Origin: Insolitispirillum peregrinum
Lineage (GTDB): Bacteria; Pseudomonadota; Alphaproteobacteria; Rhodospirillales; Rhodospirillaceae
Length of the DNA stretch: 64,000 nucleotides
Assembly: GCF_042665255.1 (NCBI RefSeq)
Contig: NZ_JBHTCD010000011.1
Strand: one strand, 5' to 3'
A program made the translations under genes and the position numbers. Below, one piece after another: positions 34,416 through 42,341 of this stretch. The notes beneath the pieces were generated by a model. That model was given only the letters and a program-made list of their open reading frames with translations. It ran no database searches and was not told the origin of the DNA. The stretch's first letter is position 1. Each line of letters starts with the position of its first letter.

Positions 34416-34465
34416 GATTTCATACGATTTTCAAATATTTCATACGATGAGCGGATGGTGTATGA
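34416..34465. promoter_or_regulatory. candidate NikR operator repeats before cobH
   Basis: ATTTCATACGA occurs twice as direct repeats with a period of exactly 20 bp (CATACGA at 34421-34427 and 34441-34447). The second forms an inverted pair TCATAC (34440-34445) - 14 bp - GTATGA (34460-34465). These half-sites are those of the known E. coli NikR operator (GTATGA/TCATAC), though there the arms are in the opposite order with 16 bp between. The site lies 46-95 bp before the cobH ATG. Confidence 0.55.
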
Positions 34466-34510
34466 CTGCCGCCTGAATGACAGGCTCCAGTTTGAACCAG
34501 AGGCTCCGAC

Positions 34511-35137
34511 ATGCTCGAGTATCTCCGCCGTGGCGATGATATCTATCGCCAGTCCTTTGCCATCATCAGGGCCGAAGCAAACCTGACCCGTATTCCCGCC
34601 GATCTGGAAAAGCTGGCGGTCCGGGTTGCCCATGCCTGCGGCATGCCGGACATCATTGATGACCTGATGTTCTCACCGGGGGCAGGGGAGGCCGGTCGGG
34701 CTGCGCTGGCCGCCGGAGCCGCGATCCTGTGCGACTGCCGGATGGTCGCCGAAGGCATCACCCGTGCCCGTTTGCCTGCGGCCAATCGCGTTGTTTGCAC
34801 GCTGAATGATCCCTCGGTGCCCGATCTGGCGCGGCAGATGGATACCACCCGTTCGGCGGCGGCTCTGGAGCTGTGGCGTCCGCAGTTGGCGGGGGCGGTG
34901 GTTGCCATTGGCAACGCTCCCACCTCGCTGTTCCATCTGCTGACCATGCTGGATGCCGGAGCACCGCGCCCGGCGCTGATTTTGGGCTTTCCGGTCGGCT
35001 ATGTCGGGGCGGCGGAGTCCAAGCAGGAACTGGCCGATGACAGCCGGGGCGTGCCGTTTGTCGCGGTCCGCGGCCGTCGCGGCGGCAGTGCGATGGCCGC
35101 CGCCGCCCTCAACGCTCTGGCGACGGAGGACGAGTAA
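34511..35137 (+). CDS. cobH: precorrin-8X methylmutase
   Basis: Moves the C-11 methyl to C-12 to give hydrogenobyrinate (CobH/CbiC family). It is 208 aa. Recognisable features: the start LEYLRRGDDIYRQSFAIIRAEANL, VARVAHACGMPDIIDDL-type segment (seen as AVRVAHACGMPDII) with the catalytic His, LCDCRMVAEGITRARLP, and PTSLFHLLTMLDAGAPRPALILGFPVGYVGAAESKQEL. The stop is immediately followed by the cobI ATG, so cobH-cobI-cbiG/cobJ form one transcription unit, probably under the CATACGA region upstream. Confidence 0.94.
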   Translation: MLEYLRRGDDIYRQSFAIIRAEANLTRIPADLEKLAVRVAHACGMPDIIDDLMFSPGAGEAGRAALAAGAAILCDCRMVAEGITRARLPAANRVVCTLNDPSVPDLARQMDTTRSAAALELWRPQLAGAVVAIGNAPTSLFHLLTMLDAGAPRPALILGFPVGYVGAAESKQELADDSRGVPFVAVRGRRGGSAMAAAALNALATEDE

Positions 35138-35872
35138 ATGGCGGCGCTCAAGGGACGACTGTTCGGTTTGGGGGTCGGGCCGGGTGATCCGGACCTGATC
35201 ACCGTCAAGGCATTGCGCTACCTGCAGGCGGCGGCGGTTGTTGCCTATCCGGTTGCCAAAGGCAAAAAAGGCAATGCCTTCAGCAGTGTCGAAGGCTATT
35301 TGCAGGACCGGCAGATTCGCCTGCCACTGGTCTATCCGGTGACAACGGAAACAGTGCCGCCACCGTTCTGCTATGAAACTACCCTGCGCACCTTCTATGA
35401 CCAGATGGCTGAAACGATTGCCGCGCATCTGGAGGCTGGCCGCGATGTGGCGGCAATCTGCGAAGGTGACCCGTTCTTTTACGGCTCGTTCATGTACCTG
35501 CATGACCGGCTGGCCGACCGTTTTGAAACCGAGGTGGTGCCGGGGGTCTGCGCGATGCTGGCCGGAGCGGCGGTATTGGGGGCTCCGCTGGTCTACCGCA
35601 ACCAGACCCTGACCGTGCTGTCGGGGGTTCTGCCGGAACAGGAGCTGTCCCGTCGTCTGGCGGATACCGGCGCGGCGGTGATCATGAAACTGGGGCGCAA
35701 TTTTGCCAAGGCCCGCAAGGTGATCGATGATCTGGGGTTGATGGGGCGGGCGCTGTATGTCGAACGTGCCACCATGAGTGCCCAACGCACCCTGCCGCTG
35801 GCCGAGGTGGTTGCTGACAGTGTGCCCTATTTCGCCATGATTCTGGTCCCTGGCCTGCGATGGGAAGCATGA
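35138..35872 (+). CDS. cobI: precorrin-2 C20-methyltransferase
   Basis: SAM-dependent methyltransferase acting on precorrin-2 (CobI/CbiL). It is 244 aa. Family signatures: LFGLGVGPGDPDLITVKALRYLQAA at the N-terminus, the long loop with YPVTTETVPPPFCYETTLRTFYDQMAE, ICEGDPFFYGSFMYLHDRL, and VVPGVCAMLAGAAVLGAPLVYRNQTLTVLSG. The fold is the standard two-lobed tetrapyrrole methylase. The end overlaps the following fusion gene by 13 bases if that starts at 35860. Confidence 0.95.
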   Translation: MAALKGRLFGLGVGPGDPDLITVKALRYLQAAAVVAYPVAKGKKGNAFSSVEGYLQDRQIRLPLVYPVTTETVPPPFCYETTLRTFYDQMAETIAAHLEAGRDVAAICEGDPFFYGSFMYLHDRLADRFETEVVPGVCAMLAGAAVLGAPLVYRNQTLTVLSGVLPEQELSRRLADTGAAVIMKLGRNFAKARKVIDDLGLMGRALYVERATMSAQRTLPLAEVVADSVPYFAMILVPGLRWEA

Positions 35873-37515
35873 TGGCGGCGATCCTGATCCTCGGGCAGGG
35901 CAGCCTGCCGACGGCACACCGTCTGCAAACAGCCTTGCCGGGGGCGGTCATTTACGGCCTGAAGGGGCGGGTAACCGGTGCCGACAGGGTCTATGACGGC
36001 TTCGGGGAGACCCTGCGGGAACTCTATCAGCGTGATGTGCCGATCATTGCCCTGTGTGCCAGCGGCATCATCATTCGCTCGCTGGCACCGTTGCTGCAAA
36101 ACAAGCGGGCCGAGCCGCCGGTGCTGGCGGTGGCCGAGGATGGCAGCGCGGTGGTGCCGCTGCTGGGCGGATTGCGTGGGGTCAATGATCTGGCGCGGCG
36201 GATCGGGGTGGCGCTGGGGCAGGCTCCGGCGATCACCACCACCGGCGAGGTTCGGCTGAGCCTGACGCTGGAACATCCGCCGTCGGGGTACGTGCTGCGC
36301 AATCCGGCGGACGGAAAAGCCTTCATGTCTGACGTGCTGGCCGGGGAAACGGTGCGGGTGATCGGGCAGGCTCCGTGGCTGGCGGCCAGTCGTCTGGTTA
36401 ATGATCCGAACGGGCGGTTGATTTTGCGGGTCACCACCGAAGACCATCAGCCGGAGGTGGGGGAACTGGTGTTCCATCCCCGCTCGCTGGTGCTGGCGGC
36501 CCGTGAGGTGAGCGACGACCTGCCGCAACAGGTGCAGGCGGCTCTGGCGGCGGAGCGGCTGGCGGTACAGTCGGTGGCCTGCTTGCTGGTGCCGCTGGCC
36601 GCCGCCGGGCAGCCCGCCGCCCATCAGGCTGCGGCCCTGTTGGGCTGTCCGCTTCGTTTCGGTGACGCCGACCTGCCGGACGCCCGGCATCATGACCCGA
36701 TTGCCATCGCTCAGGCTCAGGACCCGACCACCCTGTCCCTGCCGGGGCTGCGGCAAGGGCGGCTGGCGGTGATCGGTCTGGGGCCGGGGGCGGCGGACCT
36801 GATGGCCCCCGCCGTCAAGGACGAACTGCATCGTGCCGGGCATCTGATCGGCTATGACCCCTATCTGCAGATGGCAGGCCCGTTCCGTCCGGATCAGGTG
36901 GTGCATGGCTCGGACAACCGGGTGGAAATGGACCGCGCCCGCCATGCCCTACATCTGGCGGCCGCTGGCGAGCGGGTGGTGGTGGTGTCATCGGGCGACC
37001 CCGGCGTCTTTGCGATGGCAACGGCGGTGATGGAAGCCTTGCATGCCTCCGATGACCCGCTGTGGCACGGGGTGGATCTGGTTGTCCTGCCGGGTATTTC
37101 GGCGGCGCAGGCGGCGGCGGCGCGCGCCGGTGCGCCATTGGGGCATGATTTCTGTACCCTGTCGCTGTCTGACAACCTGAAACCGTGGTCGGTGATCCTT
37201 GATCGCCTGACCCACGCGGCACAGGCCGATCTGGTGCTGGCCCTGTACAATCCGTTGTCGCGGGCGCGACCGTGGCAACTGGGCGAAGCGCTGGAACTGC
37301 TGCGGCGATACCGGGCCCCGGAAACGGTGGTGGTGCTGGGGCGCGACGTTGGCCGCCCTGCCGAGGCGATGACCATCACCACCCTGCGCGAGCTGCATCC
37401 ACAGCAGGTGGACATGCGAACGGTGGTGATCATCGGCTCGTCACTCACCCGCCACTTCCCGCGCGGAGCTGGTGGGCAGTGGGCTTATACCCCGCGCTGG
37501 TATCCCAACCAGTAA
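35860..37515 (+). CDS. cobJ: CbiG-CobJ fusion: cobalamin CbiG/CobE-like domain plus precorrin-3B C17-methyltransferase
   Basis: A 551-aa two-part protein. Residues 1-285 match CbiG (N-terminal: GLKGRVTGADRVYDGFGETLREL; CASGIIIRSLAPLLQNKRAEP; ITTTGEV), including a C-terminal CobE-like part. Residues about 300-551 are a tetrapyrrole methylase of the CobJ/CbiH type: VIGLGPGAADLMAPAVKDEL, GYDPYLQMAG, VSSGDPGVFAMATAVMEAL, PGISAAQAAAARAGAPLGHDFCTLSLSDNLKPWSVI. The enzyme adds the C-17 methyl and contracts the ring. Such fusions are known in alphaproteobacteria. ATGs at 35860 and 35869/35872 are alternatives. Its 3' end overlaps the convergent cobK by 31 bases. Confidence 0.92.
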   Translation: MGSMMAAILILGQGSLPTAHRLQTALPGAVIYGLKGRVTGADRVYDGFGETLRELYQRDVPIIALCASGIIIRSLAPLLQNKRAEPPVLAVAEDGSAVVPLLGGLRGVNDLARRIGVALGQAPAITTTGEVRLSLTLEHPPSGYVLRNPADGKAFMSDVLAGETVRVIGQAPWLAASRLVNDPNGRLILRVTTEDHQPEVGELVFHPRSLVLAAREVSDDLPQQVQAALAAERLAVQSVACLLVPLAAAGQPAAHQAAALLGCPLRFGDADLPDARHHDPIAIAQAQDPTTLSLPGLRQGRLAVIGLGPGAADLMAPAVKDELHRAGHLIGYDPYLQMAGPFRPDQVVHGSDNRVEMDRARHALHLAAAGERVVVVSSGDPGVFAMATAVMEALHASDDPLWHGVDLVVLPGISAAQAAAARAGAPLGHDFCTLSLSDNLKPWSVILDRLTHAAQADLVLALYNPLSRARPWQLGEALELLRRYRAPETVVVLGRDVGRPAEAMTITTLRELHPQQVDMRTVVIIGSSLTRHFPRGAGGQWAYTPRWYPNQ

Positions 37516-38231
37516 AGGGCTTCGGGGACGGTGGCCGCCGTTGCGGTCTCGGGGCGGCGCGGGCGATTGCGGATCACCACCCGTATCCCCAGCGCACGGG
37601 CGGCGGTCAGCTTGGCATCGGTCGGGCCGCCGCTGTTCTTGCACACAATGGTATCAATCCGCTGGCCGGTCAGCAGGGCGTGTTCGTCTGCCAGCGTGAA
37701 CGGTCCCCGCGCCAGCAAAATCTCGGCCTGCGGGAAGGGGGGCAGTGGGTCGGGCGGCTCGACTGACCGGATCAGAAACCACGGTTGTTCCAGTGTGGCA
37801 AACGGTGCCAGTTCCTGCCGACCGACGGCCAGCAAAACCCGCCGGGAATGATTGGCGACCACGGCGACCGCCTGCTGCCAGTCATCGACCTCATTCCACA
37901 GGTCTCCGTCCTGACGCCGCCATGCCGGGCGCTCCAGCCGCAACAGCGGGACCCCCGCCGCAGCACAGCCCGCCGCCGCGTTCCAGCCCATCCGCGAGGC
38001 AAAGGGGTGGGTACAGTCGACCACGGCGGCAATCTGCTGCGCCGCCAGATACCCGGCCAGACCGTCCGGCCCGCCAAAGCCGCCGATGCGGACTTCGCCA
38101 GCGGGCAGGCGAGGGGTGCCGGTCCGTCCGGCCAGCGAGGAAATCACCCGCACACCGGGACAGTCCACCAGAGTACTGGCCAGAGTATAGGCTTCGGTAA
38201 TGCCACCGAGAATCAGGATGTTACGGACCAT
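37485..38231 (-). CDS. cobK: precorrin-6A reductase
   Basis: NADPH-dependent reductase in corrin synthesis (CobK/CbiJ). It is 248 aa from the ATG at 38231, starting MVRNILILGGITEAYTLAST. Other features: VISSLAGRTGTPRLPAGEVRIGGFGGPDGLAGYL, AVVDCTHPFASRMGWNAAAGCAA (typical THPFA motif), LLRLERPAW, VLLAVGRQELAPF, and IVCKNSGGPTDAKLTAARALGIRVVI. The start overlaps the upstream tcuB/cobZ-like gene by 11 bases, so they form one minus-strand unit. The stop overlaps the convergent CbiG-CobJ gene. Confidence 0.94.
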   Translation of the reverse strand: MVRNILILGGITEAYTLASTLVDCPGVRVISSLAGRTGTPRLPAGEVRIGGFGGPDGLAGYLAAQQIAAVVDCTHPFASRMGWNAAAGCAAAGVPLLRLERPAWRRQDGDLWNEVDDWQQAVAVVANHSRRVLLAVGRQELAPFATLEQPWFLIRSVEPPDPLPPFPQAEILLARGPFTLADEHALLTGQRIDTIVCKNSGGPTDAKLTAARALGIRVVIRNRPRRPETATAATVPEALYWLGYQRGV

Positions 38232-39267
38232 TGTGCCTTTCCAGTGCGGCCCGCAGCACAGCGGCTGCGCGATAGGGGGCATGGGCAAATTTCCCCTGCC
38301 CGAGAGTGGCAAACAACCCTGCCACGCAGCCCATGTGGACCGCCAGCAAAATTCCCATCGCCGCCGTTTCCCGCCACAGCAACAGGGCAAGACCGGTGGC
38401 GGCGATGGCAAACAGCAGTACCGGCAGGGTGAGGCCCGCGGCAGGAGGGTCGGTAGAACGATCAGGCGAGGGGCGATACCACAGCATGCCGCTGCTGCCG
38501 GCGATCATGGCCACGCCTCCCGCACTGCCCAGCACCACCGGCAGGCTGTCCAGCGGATAGGGAGCCTGCCAGCCAAGGAGGTGATGGTACAGGGTGGCGA
38601 TGACGGTGGCGGCAAAGCACAGCAAAAAACCCGACACCAGCAGGTGATGGGACCGGCGGCGGGCGGTGCCGTTGGCGCAGGCGAGGCCGGTGCCGCGCAA
38701 GGGGCGCAGGGTGATCAGGGTCTTTCCGGCGGTGAGAAGGGCCATCAATGATGGTGTTCCGCCGCCGCTTGCGCGCCAGAAACGGCGCAAATCACGCCAC
38801 AGGCTGAGGACTGACCACAACAGGGGCACGCCCGCCACCGCACACAGCACCGACCACGGCAGGACAGCGTAAAAGGCTCCGGGGGCAAGGTGGCGGGCAA
38901 ACAGGATGCTCCGGGGGACCAGCAACAGGGTCAGCAGCGGCACCAGCACCACCACCGACCACGCGATCCACGGGCGATCACGCCATGACTTCTGCCGCAG
39001 ACGGGCCAATGTCCGGGGAACGGTGACCGCAAAGGGATGGGGCGGGGCATACTGGCAGACCGACCCGCAGGTTCGGCAGTCATGGCACAGGTGCGCCAGC
39101 CAGATCAGTTGCCCATCGCCGGGCGTGCCGGAAACAGACTCCTTTTTAAGCTGGTGTGTCATTCGGAACATGTCGCACACGCCGTTGCAATAGTTGCACA
39201 CCATGCACAGGGTCAGGATGCGGCGGGCTTCGGCCAGATCGTCACGGGAAGGATCAGGCAAGGACAT
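38221..39267 (-). CDS. tcuB: CobZ C-terminal/TcuB-type iron-sulfur heme membrane protein
   Basis: A 348-aa membrane protein. The N-terminal cytoplasmic part has two cysteine clusters, CMVCNYCNGVCDMF and CHDCRTCGSVCQYAPPHPF, for two Fe-S centres. About six hydrophobic helices with several His residues follow (b-type heme ligands in the family). It is homologous to TcuB, which re-oxidises the tricarballylate dehydrogenase TcuA, and to the C-terminal half of Rhodobacter capsulatus CobZ, which makes precorrin-3B. Here it is coupled to a TcuA-like flavoprotein upstream and to cobK downstream, so the CobZ role is the better reading. The start at 39267 overlaps the flavoprotein gene by 14 bases. Confidence 0.88.
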   Translation of the reverse strand: MSLPDPSRDDLAEARRILTLCMVCNYCNGVCDMFRMTHQLKKESVSGTPGDGQLIWLAHLCHDCRTCGSVCQYAPPHPFAVTVPRTLARLRQKSWRDRPWIAWSVVVLVPLLTLLLVPRSILFARHLAPGAFYAVLPWSVLCAVAGVPLLWSVLSLWRDLRRFWRASGGGTPSLMALLTAGKTLITLRPLRGTGLACANGTARRRSHHLLVSGFLLCFAATVIATLYHHLLGWQAPYPLDSLPVVLGSAGGVAMIAGSSGMLWYRPSPDRSTDPPAAGLTLPVLLFAIAATGLALLLWRETAAMGILLAVHMGCVAGLFATLGQGKFAHAPYRAAAVLRAALERHNGP

Positions 39268-40462
39268 GGCGTGCGGCCTCCTCGCCCGCGATGCGGCCAA
39301 AGACGGCGCCGATGGTCATGCCGCCTCCGGCCAGATAACCGGTTCCCAGCACATTGGGGGCCATGATCATGCCTGCGGCAAAAATGGTGTCGCACCGGCT
39401 GCCGTCCTGCATTATCAGCCGGGTGGTGTGATCGACCTGCACCCCCAGACAGGTGAAGGTGATGCCGGGACGAAGGGGATAGGCGAAAAAGGGCGGCTGG
39501 CGTACCCGCCCACAGTCTTTGGCCGAGCGGGCCAGAGCGTCGTGGTCCAGCTGCAACAACGCCGCCAGCGCGGGCAGCGACGGGGCCGACAGCGGCGGAA
39601 ACACCGACAACGGCATGGCGGTGTGGCCGTCCGCATCGACAATCAGGGTGGCCTGCCGGTCCGGCAGAGCGGCAATCAGGCGACCCCAGACAGCATGGCG
39701 GTTCTGACCAACGACAGAGCCTTCGTCCTGAAACCGGTTGCCTGCCCCGTCAACCACCATCCCATGGGACATACCATCAACGCGGGTGACGATGCCGCCG
39801 TCATGGTCGGGGGAACGGGCATCGACGGCCACCAGATGGGCGGCCCCGTCCTGCCCGACGGCGGCAACGCCTTGTGCCAGCAGTGAGCGCAGCATGGCTC
39901 CGCTGGCAAAGGGGGTTCCCCGGTTGATCAAGCCATGGCGCAAGTCGGCCTGATAGCCGCCACAGCAGACAATCACTGCCGAGGCGGGTAGGTCGTGCAG
40001 GGGCAGCGACGGGATTGGGTGATCATACAGGATATCGACCCCCAGCGCCTCTGCCGTTGCATACAGTGCATTCAGGGCCGCCATGCCGCCGCCGAGCAGG
40101 AAAGCGGTCTTGCGCGAGGGTGGAATGTCGCGGGTCTGAAAGACAACCCCTTGCGCCGCCAGCCACTCCGGCAACTCGGCGGAACGGTCAACCAGAACGT
40201 GGCATAGCTGCGGATCACCTGTTCCGGCGTTGGCGGTGTGCAGATCGGCCAGAAAATCCGCTGCCGGATAGGTGTCGGGAAACAGTGGGCCGGGGGCATC
40301 GTGCCGGATGCGCAGGTTACGGGAATGGCGGGTATTGCCACCCCGCAGGGGCCGTGGGGCGGCCTCGGCAAGGCGGACGGTGGCTCCGGCCCGGCATGCG
40401 GTGATGGCGGCGCACAGGGCAGCCAGCCCGCCGCCGATGACCAGAATGTCCGTGTGGGCCAT
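39254..40462 (-). CDS. tcuA: CobZ N-terminal/TcuA-type FAD-dependent oxidoreductase
   Basis: A flavoprotein of the fumarate reductase/succinate dehydrogenase family, 402 aa from the ATG at 40462. The FAD-binding start is MAHTDILVIGGGLAALCAAI, then RGGNTRHSRNLRI (the TcuA/CobZ-type loop), VIVCCGGYQADLRHG, and C-terminal LGTGYLAGGGMTIGAVFGRIAGEEAA. With the following TcuB-like gene it equals the two halves of R. capsulatus CobZ, which replaces CobG in forming precorrin-3B. No cobG is seen here. Tricarballylate oxidation is the alternative, but the coupling with cobK points to cobalamin. A lone TCATAC half-site lies on the minus strand about 37 bp upstream (40499-40504). Confidence 0.88.
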   Translation of the reverse strand: MAHTDILVIGGGLAALCAAITACRAGATVRLAEAAPRPLRGGNTRHSRNLRIRHDAPGPLFPDTYPAADFLADLHTANAGTGDPQLCHVLVDRSAELPEWLAAQGVVFQTRDIPPSRKTAFLLGGGMAALNALYATAEALGVDILYDHPIPSLPLHDLPASAVIVCCGGYQADLRHGLINRGTPFASGAMLRSLLAQGVAAVGQDGAAHLVAVDARSPDHDGGIVTRVDGMSHGMVVDGAGNRFQDEGSVVGQNRHAVWGRLIAALPDRQATLIVDADGHTAMPLSVFPPLSAPSLPALAALLQLDHDALARSAKDCGRVRQPPFFAYPLRPGITFTCLGVQVDHTTRLIMQDGSRCDTIFAAGMIMAPNVLGTGYLAGGGMTIGAVFGRIAGEEAARHVLA

Positions 40463-40730
40463 GGCGTTCAGCGTTCCGCAGGATCGGGAAAACAGGATGT
40501 ATGATTTTTCTGAAAATATTCTTACAAAAGGGCCTGTCAAGAGAAAGCATCATCCTGACGATGGTTCATCTCTTTTATTATTCAGAAGATAAATTATGCG
40601 ACCAAACCACAGCATCATGATTCGATAAAAGACAAAACGGTACTGCCCGTCTGATCCTGAACCGCCGCAAGAGGTTTACAGCAAAAGGGCGTCCGGGTCA
40701 GGGGGTTTGTATGCAGGCCGCAGGCGCATG
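40463..40730. other. A/T-rich intergenic region upstream of the cobZ-like pair
   Basis: About 270 bp between the minus-strand flavoprotein start and the GH1 terminator. It is richer in A/T than its surroundings, especially 40500-40640, and should hold the promoter for the minus-strand cob genes. I see no coding potential and no B12-riboswitch box. Confidence 0.5.
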
Positions 40731-40764
40731 AAAAACCGCCCCGAACCAACGGGTCCGGGGCGGT
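40731..40764 (-). terminator. Rho-independent terminator after the GH1 gene
   Basis: On the minus strand, ACCGCCCCG / CGGGGCGGT (40735-40743 with 40756-40764) is followed by TTTTT. It lies about 28 bp past the glycosidase stop. Confidence 0.85.
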
Positions 40765-40791
40765 GAAACTGGCTTGGCAGGGCAGGGCGGG

Positions 40792-42132
40792 TTATTTCCC
40801 GTGCGTGCTCTTGATCAGGTTGGCGTACCAGTCGAACGAGGCTTTCTTGGTCCGCTTCTGGGTTTCGTAATCGACATGAACCAGACCAAAGCGCGGACCA
40901 TAGCCCGAGCCCCATTCAAAGTTGTCGAGCAGCGACCAGACGAAGTAACCACGGACATCAGCACCCTTTTCAATCGCTTCGTGCATCGAGGCTGTATAGC
41001 GCTTGAGGTAGGTAACACGGTGGTTGTCGATCACCTGTCCGTTTTCATCAACCGTGTCGCCGCCGCCACAGCCGTTTTCGGTGACGTAAATCGGCAGCTT
41101 GTAGCGGTGGGTGAGGTCGATCAGCTCGTCGCGGAAGGCATCGGGGAAGATCGCCCAGCCCAGTTCCGATTTGTCGGCATCGGCCGGGGCTTCGCCCCAG
41201 GCAAAGCCCCAGGTGCTATTCGGATTGTCGTCCACCTTGGCAAAGATCGGGCCATAGTGGTTCAGGCCAAAGAAATCGAGCGGACGGCAGATGCGGGCCA
41301 TGTCGCCAGCCTGCACATAGGGCTCGATCGCCTGCCCCAGCATCGGCGGGTAATAGCCCAGCAGTTGCGGGTCAGGGAAAGCGCGATTCCAGTGCTCGTC
41401 CAACAGGGCGGCGGCGTGCTTGTTTTCTTCCTTGCCGTGCTCGGGCCAGACCGCCTGCCGGTTGTGAACTGCCCCGATGACCGCACCGGGAACATGGGCG
41501 CGGATCACATCGACAGCAGCCCCGTGGGCCAGGTTGACGTGGTGAATGGCCTTCAGGTGGGTGTCGCGGTCGGTGATGCCGGGGGCGCTCCAGTCGATGG
41601 CATAGCCGAACAGGGTGAACACCGAAAATTCGTTGAAGGTGATCCACTTTTTCACCCGGTCGCCATAGCGACGGGCGAGCAGGGTGGCATAGTCTTCGAA
41701 CCAGCCGACGCTGTCACGCACCGCCCAGCCGCCGATATCATGCAGGGCCTGCGGCAGATCCCAGTGGTAAAGGCACAGCCACGGTTCGATATCGTTGGCG
41801 AGCAATTCGTCGATCAAACGATCGTAAAACTCCAGTCCCTTGAAGTTGACCGCCCCTTTGCCTTTCGGCAGAACGCGCGGCCAGGCGACGGAGAAGCGAT
41901 AGGCGTCGATGCCCAGCTCTTTCATCAGAGCAACGTCTTCGCGATAGCGGTGATAGTGGTCACAGGCCACATCGCCGCTGTCGCCATTGGCGATCTTGCC
42001 CAGACGGCAGCGGGTATCCCAGATGCTGGGGGCGCGGCCATCTTCCTGTGCAGCGCCTTCGATCTGATAGCTGGATGTCGAAACCCCCCAAACAAAATCC
42101 TTGGGCCAGCCGGTGGTGGTGTCATGGCTCAT
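40792..42132 (-). CDS. bgl: GH1 family beta-glucosidase
   Basis: Cytoplasmic retaining glycosidase of family GH1, 446 aa, the family norm. The acid/base Glu is E168 in TFNEF and the nucleophile is E352 in YVTENG. The N-terminal signature FVWGVSTSSYQIEGAAQEDGR is complete, as are YRFSVAWPR, the LYHWDLPQAL substrate loop and WSLLDNFEWGSGY. No signal peptide is seen. It stands alone, with no transporter or PTS gene beside it, so the substrate cannot be named; beta-glucosides are the default. It diverges from the TyrR-like regulator with about 210 bp between. Confidence 0.95.
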   Translation of the reverse strand: MSHDTTTGWPKDFVWGVSTSSYQIEGAAQEDGRAPSIWDTRCRLGKIANGDSGDVACDHYHRYREDVALMKELGIDAYRFSVAWPRVLPKGKGAVNFKGLEFYDRLIDELLANDIEPWLCLYHWDLPQALHDIGGWAVRDSVGWFEDYATLLARRYGDRVKKWITFNEFSVFTLFGYAIDWSAPGITDRDTHLKAIHHVNLAHGAAVDVIRAHVPGAVIGAVHNRQAVWPEHGKEENKHAAALLDEHWNRAFPDPQLLGYYPPMLGQAIEPYVQAGDMARICRPLDFFGLNHYGPIFAKVDDNPNSTWGFAWGEAPADADKSELGWAIFPDAFRDELIDLTHRYKLPIYVTENGCGGGDTVDENGQVIDNHRVTYLKRYTASMHEAIEKGADVRGYFVWSLLDNFEWGSGYGPRFGLVHVDYETQKRTKKASFDWYANLIKSTHGK

Positions 42133-42341
42133 GGCGCTTCCCCTCTGGTTTGTGTGTTTATCGGTCAGGGTGTAGAACTCACTGTAATACCATTCAAAAT
42201 TCCGTCAAGCGGCGGCAGGCAACACCCCTATACTTCTGGTGTGGGGCTGCGTTGCGCAAAGATCAAGGGGCATTCCCTTTTCGCTCTCCCTCGCAACCGG
42301 CTATGCTCGCTGGCTGCGGCCCACAGTCTGGCGAGGCTTTG

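Noticed and set aside
33850..34510. Cobalamin riboswitch before the cob genes
   Set aside because: No B12-box-like conserved segment could be recognised in the nikR-cobH gap or upstream of the minus-strand cob genes, and the nikR-cobH gap (123 bp) is short for one.
38221..40462. Tricarballylate utilisation (tcuAB) as the function of the flavoprotein/Fe-S pair
   Set aside because: No tcuC transporter or tcuR regulator is present, and the pair is translationally coupled to cobK, which favours the CobZ role.
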